Assembly (NCBI RefSeq): GCF_040412425.1
Contig: NC_089766.1
Location: 17,652,508-17,716,507, forward strand
DNA from: Macrobrachium rosenbergii
Lineage: Eukaryota > Arthropoda > Malacostraca > Decapoda > Palaemonidae
DNA length: 64,000 nucleotides
Reading direction: 5' to 3'
The notes under the pieces were generated by a model. The model was given only the letters and a program-made list of their open reading frames with translations. It ran no database searches and was not told the origin of the DNA. This document shows positions 53,921 to 64,000 of the stretch, in pieces. The translations under genes were made by a program, and so were the position numbers. Each line of letters starts with the position of its first letter. The first letter of the stretch is position 1.

Positions 53921-56900
53921 TGCGGACTTCTCTTCAGTGGAGGTGCGTGCTAACAACTCCATTATGGTAAGAACAATATCAATAATAAGAAAACAATGGG
54001 ATTTGCTGAATGGGGTACTAGGTTTTTGCTCCGATAAAAGAATTAATTTCAAGGCTCCTGCTCCTGGCATATCACCAACTGTTATATTTTGCCACAAATG
54101 TTGGGTGTTTAATCAAAACGATTGCCTGGTTATGGAAGGTTTCAAACCTGCCCCCAAGATGACCTTCTCCAACATTTCTTTCTAATTAAATTAAAAATCG
54201 TCAAAAGTATATAACAAGATATCTTATATTTATTTGCCACTATTTTCATAGCCCCTCTGAGTTCCAGAAGAACGTAATTATGTTTCTTAATGAGGGATAT
54301 TGCCACATATCAATCTCCTGAATATGAATGAACCAGTGGAAATATATTTTGCTCTCTGCAGGGCTTAATCAGGATCATTCCCATTTTGCTCCTTTACTAA
54401 TGGTATCTTCTATTTGTTTATATTTAAACCTTACACCTCGCCTGCTGAAATGAACGAAAGTCCAGAGAAGCGCATTTTTTTAACTACTAGAGATCTTTCA
54501 CAATAGCAGCCAAACTCAGTTGAATCCTGAGGCCAATCTGGAATTTTTCCTGCCCAGAGCAAGCTTCGCCAGATTTGCTGAGCAGCTGCAACCAATATTC
54601 AGTAAATGACCCTCTCTGGAGCCCGTTATAAATTCCAGAAGGACCTTTATTCCAGACCTCTACACTGTTGGATGACAGAACAGTCTCGGACGGGAATACT
54701 GTATGATTTACTCAATCAGACGACCAAATACAATGTTAAATCTTTAAGGAAAACTGAAAAAGTCTTCCTGCCCAGAACGGTATCAAAGATGGAACTGATA
54801 CTGACTACCGATACTTATTATGAAAATTATGATCATGGAAATAAGACAGAGAAACAATCATACTGGAAATGTATATCAAATAAAAATTAAACGGAAAATG
54901 AAACTTTGACAGCCAGGGGTTTTAAGCTGGATATCAAATATTTCTTTCCAATTAATTACATTCAAGGTTAATAACAAGCAGGAAATGAACCTTATGAGGC
55001 ATCAACGGGAACCAATATCTACTCATATCAATGGAAATATATTTTATATGATCATTCCGATTTTCTTATTGACATCCAATTTACCTATAAAGTTAGCCCT
55101 CTAAATGCAGCATTTCTTTTTGACTAATCACACATTTCTATTTTAATTATTTCATATAAAAGCATCAGTTCAGAACGCCACACTGTTGGAGGGAGGTAAG
55201 AACGACATGGGGCAACAGTGTTAAACCTTTACTGATACCCATAGATCAAGATGGAAGAAACTGCACAACTTTTATAGTGAATAGAGTAAGGAATGAAAGC
55301 AAAAGAAGGTTTTACGTCCCTCTGACTGAGTAGCGCTTACTGATGATCAAAAGAACTCCTGAACTACGGATTAAACTGCCATTACATCGGAAGAACAAAC
55401 ATAAATAGGAAAAAAGAATGAAAAGTGAAAAACTGACAGACCACTTGCAGACAAAATGGACATTTTAAAAGGAACGACAAAGATACCAACATGGAAGATG
55501 GATGCTATGGTTACTGAAGGTTGCTCTGAAAAAAGGCTAACAAAATTATTTCAACAAAAGAACAGGCAGCCAAGGTAAGGCCTTTGCAGCTTGCTTTAAG
55601 TTAAACTCATTGTTAACAATTTTACTCTGGTTGTGTCCTCATGTTTTTGTTAGCCATTTCCAAAGCAGCCCTTCAATGCATCCATCTCCATTCAGGTTTG
55701 ATCTTGCCTTCGATGCAATGTTCCATTAGGTGCAAGTGGTCAGATCAACATCAATTTGTCTGTTCATTCGTTTTTTAACTTGTTTGTTCTCACATGATGC
55801 AATGGTAAAGTTTGTGTCCTCAGTATTCAGTAGTTCTTTTTTCATCAGTGCGCACTATGATATTAGTTCAGATGGTCGTTTAATCTTTTGTCCTTCATTC
55901 CTTTAGACTTAAATTCGATGCAAGTTTGGAATTAAACTTGTCTTGTATCTGTCTCGTAAAATTGACCTGTCAAATTTTTCCTATAATTTTTGGTAGTATT
56001 TCAAATAAGTTTGTTTACCAGCACATGGTTACAGAACTAAAGGTAAATATTTTAGGACGGCTCTGACATCTCAGGTAGGGGTAGAAGGTAATTTTACTTT
56101 GTGCTTCGGTGGTGTAAGGGTTTATGATATAATAGACACATTGTTGGTACAATTTTCACAGTGTTCTGGTCTGAAGGATAACAGACTTGTAATATCCCTG
56201 TATTATAGCATGTGACGTCCATCTAGGAAGAATATCAAAGCGATTCCCGAGGCCACAAAATCTTCATGTGATTGGATTACAAAGAGCAGTGTTGCAGACT
56301 ATTCTTTAAAAAATCTTAATTTCATTTTTAAAACCTACAGACACGGAATAGTCTTAAGATAAATCTGCAGGGTCCCTTTAAGTCATAAACATTTTTTTCG
56401 TGCATTTACACATAATAAGAATATTCTGAACAAACTGAAGAACCTGCATTCAGTACTGCTGCTTTTTGTTCTGAGCACAACCAAAGTATTTCTCAAAGTC
56501 ACTACAAAAAAAAAAAATGGGTAATATACGACTTGTTTTAATCTACAAAGCATATTAAAAACAAAGCAGGTTACCGGTAATTCCTTTGGACTACAAAATA
56601 GGAGAATGAAAGAAGTTACTTTGCTCACATTAACATGTCCAACTGAAATCTGTGTTTCCCACAAGACAACAAAATCATAATGCCCACGTTTCTTGGCTGT
56701 CATACTTCCTGCTCCCAGACTTCCTTGCGCTTTATATAAAATAAATCACTTGTCATAGTAAACTCAATGCATGGTTATCTGTATGGGACAAACCTGTAAG
56801 TGTTTCAGTAAATAACCTTTTTCTTTATTTAGTTTTCATCCTATATATAGAAGAAAAAATTCTTTCAACTGTAAATTTTTAGTGGTGTAAACGTAATAAA

Positions 56901-58740
56901 GTTTGATAAACCTGTAAATTTTAATGTATAATCCATTTGCCTAGTTGATGCTACTTTACTCCAGAATAGTTACAGTGTCACATCAGGGTTAACATCAAGT
57001 CTTTCAAGGAAATTACTGAGGAACTCGACAATCAGGTTTTACTTTATAACCAAACTAAAACACCATTCTGGCCACAACCATAAGCAACACCAAAAGATTG
57101 AAGCATAAATAGTAAAGTGGCTTGCTGCTTCTCCTGAAATATCAACTGCCCTCTAAGAAATGTATGTTTAGGCGTCTGGAATTATGTAAACATAAGACCA
57201 AATGCTTTGAGAGTAAAATAATTTTCAATTATCTAAAAAAATATTTACAATTTCTCAGGTAAATTTTGGAATTTGAGTGCGTGAATGCTAAAAATCTGTA
57301 GATTTCTGCCTATTTAAGCATGGGAAAATCTGAAACTTACTAAAAATCCTTAGATTTCAGATTAATCTGACAAAGGCTAAAAATATGTAGATTTCAGGTC
57401 AATACTCACAAGAGGAAAAGACAAGTTCTGTATTATTGGAGACTGCACCATTAATTTATTTATGTATTATTTAAAACATTACCAAGAGACGTATAGACAG
57501 ACAAATGCAATTTTATGCCTTCTGAGGCCAAGATCAGGGACATGTGCATTATTGCTTTTAGTGTCTGTCTTTTTCTGACTTACCCAGGCTGAATGTTTTG
57601 CGAATATGTTAATGAGGAAGACCACTGATTACTTATTTTCCTTGCTAATCCCTCTTGTATATCTGGCCTAAGCTTTGCCTAATCTTAATATGAAATGATT
57701 TGGTTGAAATATTTGCTCTCTTAAATATCATTTTAGTTACGAATCTGATTTTTTTTCTTTGGTGCAAATGTTAACTTTGGTAATATGAACTTACTTACTA
57801 TAGGTAGCCTACAACACTTCACAAAAATAATCATTTTGAAACCTAACTCAGGTGCTGCAGTTGAAAAAAAAGCATAAATAAAATGAAAATTAAAACAAGA
57901 AAAAGGATATGAACTGAGCACTTACAGGTTTGCTTCATACAAAAATGATGAGAAATAAATCATATTTTGCTATAACAAGCGACTTCCCTAAGAGTCTTGA
58001 AGTTGTAGGTATATCAGCCGAGATATGTAGGAATTCTAACGTTGTCATCCTGTAGGAAACATTGATCTAAGTTGGAGATGCTTATGTGACAACCTCTTTT
58101 ATTTTTCTAATTTTTAGTCCACAGGAATAACTGCGACAGTTCTGTTTTGCATAAACTTAGGAAAGGAAAATATGTTATATGCTCCTTAGTTTTCTTTCCT
58201 TGTGACAACTTAGGAAATAGGATACCTGTATTATTGCGATTGCTTTCAAAATATTGATTGAATGTTCTATAAGTTGTACATATTATGTGCAGATATACGC
58301 ACCATAGTGCTCATGAATAAACTGGAGATCCTGAGGTTTTTAAAGATTTCACTTTATATCTACAGATTTTTAAAATAAAATTTTTCAGATTATCGGAAAA
58401 AAGATCTGGCAACACTGCCATAGATGTTCTTTATACAAGAAGAAGGTCTTCCAGTAACACGGCAATCTTGTTTAGTAAGAAGAAGGAAAGAATCTACATA
58501 TGATGAATGAAAGGAAAGGCAAACAGTCTTAGGAACTACACAAAGATAAAAAGAGCAATATAAATAGCCATTTTGAACCCGTTGTGACTTCTCAGTCCGT
58601 TATAAGACTTGTGGAATAAGCGCCAAACCTCTTAATCTGCTTTGGATGGAGTCAGCGCTTGAACCCGTTTTGCAATGTCTCCGTCTTGCAGCCGTTGATT
58701 GCTTTTGGGGAATGTGTCGAAGTTTGTTGCAAGCACAATG
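53921..58740. other. No gene recognised; small degenerate repeat near 57285-57405
   Basis: Chance frames only. At 57285-57405 three diverged copies of a segment containing AAAATCTGTAGATTTC-like sequence follow one another at about 50-55 bp. Confidence 0.45.
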
Positions 58741-58747
58741 AGAGAGA

Positions 58748-58798
<51 letters not shown>
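58741..58798. repeat. (GA)n microsatellite
   Basis: About 25 units with small interruptions at both ends. Confidence 0.96.
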
Positions 58799-60553
58799 TT
58801 AAACACAGTGCTTGGGGTCACACTGAACAACTTACTATTGTTATTGTTGCGCCGTATTCTTTGTTGTTGCATTTCTTTGCTGCTTCTAAATGAATGAAAA
58901 ATAGCTCGTTAGATGATTTTTGTACATGCAAATTCCCAGTTCCTAAACTTTTAACAAAAAAAAAAACCTTGAGGGACCATTTAATTTTGAAATGAGCTAA
59001 TTTGCCTTTCTTAGACTCTAATGAGTTCATGATGGAAGGAAAGCGCCATTTTAGGCCCTCCAGGAACTAGGTAATGCTCTCTTAACTTTGAGTTCCAATC
59101 CCCATTGCTTTAAGTTCTCTAATCTTGGTTCAGCTTTGTGGTTCACCAAGAAGTCGAATTAATTTTATTCTTTAACCTGACAAAGCAGTTTTGCCACAAT
59201 GATTTCAACTCATCCCTTCTTCTTTCACCATTAGCACAGAACCGAAGTCCCTGGGAGGAGAGAGGGAGAGGGAGAAAGAGGATCAGAAAATGTTCTCTGG
59301 ACTCTCACTGAAGAGAGACGGAGGAAGTATGAGGAGAGGAAGGAGGCATGTTAGAGAGCATGAGCTGTGTGCACACCATGGGAAGTAACACTCGACGGAG
59401 CCACAGTAAAATAGAAGAGGTTTTACCCTAATCTCAAATGAACAGCAAAAGGAAGCGTTAAATACTTCAAGTGTTAGAATTTCTTATATGATTTTTTCCT
59501 GTTCTGTTTTCGTATCTCCAAAGGAATCCCGAACGTGGCAACGAAGGTCTAGAAATTCCTGGGCAATGCGCTCTCGTTGGAGGCAACTTGACTTCTCAAA
59601 AGATTTAAAGTGCCAATCTCATTGCCTGATTAAGTCCTCGTGCAACAAACTAATGATGCTCTGGGCTTTCATTGGCCCATTACTCTGAAGGAAAGCCAGC
59701 CAAAGTCCAGTGAGCATTAACTGAGGAATGTCCTCCTGGAACAAAGCAGGCCACAAACATTCTCAAAATTCCTGGTAAATCAACGAGGCATGCGACCAGC
59801 ACAAGGCTTCCCACAGGTGATGGGAGGCACGTGCGTTTTTTGTGGGATTTTATTTTACCCTGAAAGCTATTGTGTAGTAAAATCTAATTACCATGTCACT
59901 TGACATAAAAAAATTAACTCTTAATTTTATGGAAGATTACCAAAGGCACGAGATGCTTTGGAAAACTGATTTAAAAGGCTATTCTAACAAGTTCCTGTGA
60001 GTGGATGCCCCTCAAAAACTTGGTGAAAAATATTATGCAATAGATGTCACACTGCAAATCTTGCAAGATGGTGTTTTTGTTCTCTTTAAAATATTCTTTC
60101 GTCCATAATCTTTTTTTGCTATTTCTTTCGTCTCTGCTTAAAAACATTGTTAATAATTTAGTAAGCGGCACAAACTCCCGCACAAGCAAGTGGTTCCTGA
60201 CCTCACTGTAACTTAAAATAGCAACATGTGGACAGGAAGAGGCTGCAGGCATTACGTTCCTCATTCGTCTTTCAACTTTCGCGTTCGATTTTAATCCAAA
60301 AGGCTGCGCTTAGCGCATGGAAAATCGCATCGTCTGGACTTCCCTTAATGTGTCGAGAAGTTACGGCTTTTCTGTCCTTCTTCACTGTACAGCGAATAAT
60401 CATTCTCCAGCCTCTCCTTTTGTCACCAGTTCGTCTTACCTTCCTGAAGGTGGACATAATACTATGAAATCATTGCAGGCAATTGAAGAAGTGATAGAAA
60501 TTACTTATTAGGAACGCTCCATAAAAATGTTACAGTTTATTCTTTCGCTTACA

Positions 60554-60560
<7 letters not shown>
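58799..60560. other. No gene recognised
   Basis: No coding or mobile sequence identified. 59250-59290 is a short purine-rich patch. Confidence 0.5.

Positions 60561-60613
<53 letters not shown>
60561..60613. repeat. (TC)n microsatellite, about 26 units
   Basis: Perfect dinucleotide run. A short GA tract lies at 60800-60815. Confidence 0.96.
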
Positions 60614-60614
<1 letters not shown>

Positions 60615-61601
60615 AGAACCTAATATGCATATGAGTCCTAAACACAGAAGAGGCATCTTTGAGCTTAATTGAACTGTTTCTAAATGGAATATGTCTTCCC
60701 CTTGTGACTGCATTGAGAACGGGAGATGGTTTCTTTTCTCGTACACGGACACGCAGGTAAATTCTGGAAAATTATGATCAGAGTCACTTGCCTCACTAAA
60801 GAGAGAGAGAGAGAAAGAAAATTCCTAGACATTCCAGGGGATGCAGTTCAGAGCTGATGTCCTGTGCAAAATTTCTCAGTACAAGAAATGTTTCATTCAG
60901 GAACTTTTGAGAAACGTTGTTCGTAGAACTTACGCAAGTCCTGAAGGAGCAAACATTCTGATCATCCAAACTGCTCTTGGCCTCTATTCTAGGATCTCGG
61001 GCAACACTTCCTAGAGATTTATTCAGACAGCAACCAGTTCTTTGCACAGATGGTAGCCTATCTTAAAAATTGTGGGCAACATAAAATATTTTGAAAAACT
61101 ATTTAGTTAAACAAAGACCTAAGTCATTTGACGCCATAGTCCCGTCTAGATGACAGTAACACATCTCATGTTTTCGTAAATGTCAAATTTTCTCCCTCAC
61201 GATTTTGGAACAAAAGAGCATCGAGGAACACAGCATATTCATGTCTCTTGATAAAACATTTTCCCAATGACTTGAAGTGACTTTAAGTATATAGCTGTAT
61301 TAATGAAAGCAGCTCTTCATAAAACCTATGAGCAGTAATCTCTTACTAACGGCTTGGGAAAGATTGTTGAACTGCGCACTGTTCTCGTATTTATTTGTAC
61401 AAAGAAGAAAGGGGGAGTAGTTAGTTGTTGTAATGATGTTAACAGCTGCAATAACGGTAAATTAACGCTGATTATTTAGAAACGAAAGTGAAAATACAAA
61501 CTGCTCTATTTTCAGATGAATAGATTGGCTCTGAATATGGACACGTTTGTTATTAAGGTAAGCTTCACAGCACTGAGAAGGCTAGTGGGAAGGAGTTAAA
61601 G
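60614..61601. other. No gene recognised
   Basis: Nothing identified. Confidence 0.5.
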
Positions 61602-61604
61602 TCT

Positions 61605-61666
<62 letters not shown>
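61602..61666. repeat. (TC)n microsatellite, about 32 units
   Basis: Perfect dinucleotide run. Confidence 0.97.
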
Positions 61667-61670
<4 letters not shown>

Positions 61671-62339
61671 CTCGTACTGCCTACAAAAGCTGAAGACCTT
61701 TGATGAAACTGGAGGAGCGACCAAACGAAACAGCACCGACTCAAGCAGCCTTGTGGAGGGAAACTTCTCAGATTAGACAAACGACTCCTGCGTGAACTTT
61801 GTCTCAAGTTCAGTAAATGGATCAGGAAGTTCAGACGATTTTACTAAAATTTTTGCTTTAATAATTAACAAATTTGTATAAAAGGCGGAATTTAAATAAA
61901 TATCATCAATATTGAGTATATTAAACAATAATGATATTTCCTTGAACCAATATATGTATTGCCTCCTGCTGAAAGTGTTGATAAGATTAATATGGTCCAT
62001 TTTCTTCTGCTTCTCTTCTTTCCGTTTTTTTTGGTGTTGTTCGCTCAGAAGCTGGCGTGATATTTCCTTCTCTTCTTTTCTAGAGATCAACAAAGTGCGG
62101 GCTTTCTCTCAGTGCCTTTCTCTCTGAAAGGGATAAAGGAAAGCGGAAAGAGGAAAAGGATAAAGGCAAATATGAACAATAGCACCGAAAAGGAAGAATA
62201 TTAAAAGATTCAGTAAAGAGGAAGATCCAAAGAAAATGGCAAAATAAATAAACGCCGAGTGGGACGGGGAGGCGAAGGAAGATGAAAGGAAGCCAAGAGA
62301 AAGGCAATCGGTGCTAAATTAACCTGACAGTCACACGGT

Positions 62340-62343
<4 letters not shown>
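61667..62343. other. No gene recognised
   Basis: Purine-rich patch at 62130-62220, otherwise nothing identified. Confidence 0.5.
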
Positions 62344-62379
<36 letters not shown>

Positions 62380-62489
62380 AGAGAGAAAATGTGATCCATA
62401 ATTCCATGAAATTAAAAGAAACTTCTTCACGGTAATAATTCAGGACAAGAATACTGGTTATTTTAATCCCCAGCAGGTCTTCCGTAGTT

Positions 62490-62539
<50 letters not shown>

Positions 62540-62541
62540 CT
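62344..62541. repeat. Facing (GA)n and (CT)n tracts
   Basis: (GA)n at 62344-62389 and (CT)n at 62491-62541 are complementary and 100 bp apart, so a single strand could fold into a hairpin. Confidence 0.92.
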
Positions 62542-64000
62542 CAAAGGATTTGAAGTAGCTCTTTATAGGAAACTCACAGGAAATTGCGTCTTTTATATTT
62601 TTGTTTTTGTTTTTGTACGACTGACTTGACTTTAGAGACTGAAAGTGTTTATGGTCTGTTTTCATTGCTTCGATCTATTTTGTGCATGAATCGGATACCC
62701 ATAATAATCTAACTCATGAAATTCATACGAAATATATGCAGAATGGAAATTTAGTGTCTGCTTTTGAAATTAATACTTTTCTTCACGACCAGTCACGTAC
62801 CTAACCAATACTGATAAAGTTCCAAGGTATAAAATGGCTCCCTCCAATCAATACATAATTTCGCATATATAGAACTCAGCCACATCTGATGACATGCGAA
62901 AATTATTACTTTGTGTTGACTGTACGTAGTTAAAAATGTTCCGTTTTGATTTGTTTATCTTGTTAGAATATGATGACCATCACAATACTTGTGTTTTACA
63001 TGACCTGCATATGTTTAATATGAAAGTAGAGAAACAGTTGAAATAAAAACAGTTATAAAATATCTGCGGTATATACATCGCTTAGTAAAGGAGAATAATT
63101 ACCCAGTTTTCATTCAGCCTGTCAGTGGACAGTCAGGCAACTGACTGGGGCTCTGTCTTCCAAGAGTTGTTGGATTATAGAACCAAACGACATCTAATGG
63201 AAGGCTTTCAAGGTTAGAAGTAAAGAAAATATGATCCCAACTGATCGATATATTTTGGAAAAGTGTCCTATCTCTTAAAGTATATTTATATTGAAAATTT
63301 ATAAACATTCACCTGAGACCTGAATTTTTGCAGTTTTGAGGTTTCGAAGGAGAAGTACAGTTACAGAATGAATATGAAATGTTTTATCCTTCATCCGGAT
63401 GGAGATTCCTTCAAGCCATTTGGTGCCTCTGCTAGAAAAAAGCATTGGACCTTTTAGAAGGCTTTTTTCTTCAAGCAAAATTTCTAATGAGATTCTTTTA
63501 TACAACGACGAGAGGCAACGAATAGTAAATGTACCTGAGATGTCTGTAGACATAAAGTCAAAAAAGACTGCAAAGGGAAAAAACAGAATGAAGAAGAAGG
63601 TGTGGTAAATGAGGTCTTTTGGAAAAACCTTCATTAAGAGATATGAAGGACTAAGGTCCTGAGATCCCACAGAAAAGGAGGAAACATTTGTTTTAAAGGG
63701 AAACTGGTTCCTCCCCGATGTCATTGTTATTATCATTACTGTGGTGTGATCATCTTCTTGTGGAACAAACGGAGGCTAGAACTTTTTATTGAGTTTCATC
63801 AAATAAAATGCGCTTTTGTGAAGAAAAGGAAATAATGAGGAAAGAAGAACACAAAAAGGTTCAAATAAATTTTTTAAAAATGCAAATTAAGATTACCAAA
63901 CAAACGAAGGGAAAGTGGGCTCAATGAAGCACAGCCTCTGGTGAAGGGAAGTCCAACGCAAGAAGACGTCGGAGGGTCAAAAATACATTCTGCAGAGGCT
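62542..64000. other. No gene recognised
   Basis: Only short frames without family resemblance. Confidence 0.5.

Noticed and set aside
54606..54890. 94-codon + strand frame
   Set aside because: No recognisable domain, no splice or regulatory context; length is within chance.
63299..63736. 145-codon minus frame
   Set aside because: No family resemblance and overlapping open frames on the other strand.

Overview
The window is 64 kb of animal nuclear DNA. It has spliced exons with GT-AG borders, DIRS1-like, Ty3/gypsy and Tigger/pogo transposons, a tRNA-derived SINE, and very many (GA)n, (ATT)n and (GGA)n microsatellites. Together these suggest an arthropod, most likely a decapod crustacean; that taxonomic call is inference. 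No bacterial-style operons, rRNA or functional tRNA genes were seen. A 500-base run of N (39894-40393) marks an assembly gap.

Layout. (1) 1 to about 4870, + strand: a decayed Ty3/gypsy retrotransposon (gag zinc knuckles, protease, reverse transcriptase, RNase H, integrase). A 281-bp SINE with a 12-bp target duplication sits inside its integrase frame. (2) About 5220-26529: a nest of four elements, each inserted in the one before. DIRS-A (minus) is split by Tigger T2 (minus, about 10771-26084). T2 is split by Tigger T1 (plus, 14537-25866, TA duplication). T1 is split by DIRS-B (minus, about 19050-25535). T1 also carries a solo-LTR-like insertion. Downstream of its transposase domain T1 has a tandem array of about eleven short exon-intron modules, which is the most unusual feature of the window. 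(3) 27056-34372, minus: five exons of a host SLC22-type organic ion transporter, the only convincing host gene. One intron holds an 852-bp non-autonomous TIR element. (4) 35479 to about 39430, minus: a third DIRS copy (C) of another subfamily, lacking its far end, then the end of a fourth (D) running into the gap. (5) 40394-64000: no recognisable gene. This part holds minisatellites, a long hairpin repeat, one probable dispersed repeat and clusters of microsatellites.

How it fits together. The SLC22 exons cover the extracellular loop, roughly membrane helices 2 to 6, and the start of the cytoplasmic loop. Its remaining 3' exons must lie left of the window, beyond the nested transposons, so one intron has grown to more than 27 kb. 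Its N-terminal exon was not found to the right and may be in the gap or outside the window. Nearly all transposon genes are broken. The best preserved are the DIRS-B RT/RNase H frame and the T1 transposase catalytic domain.
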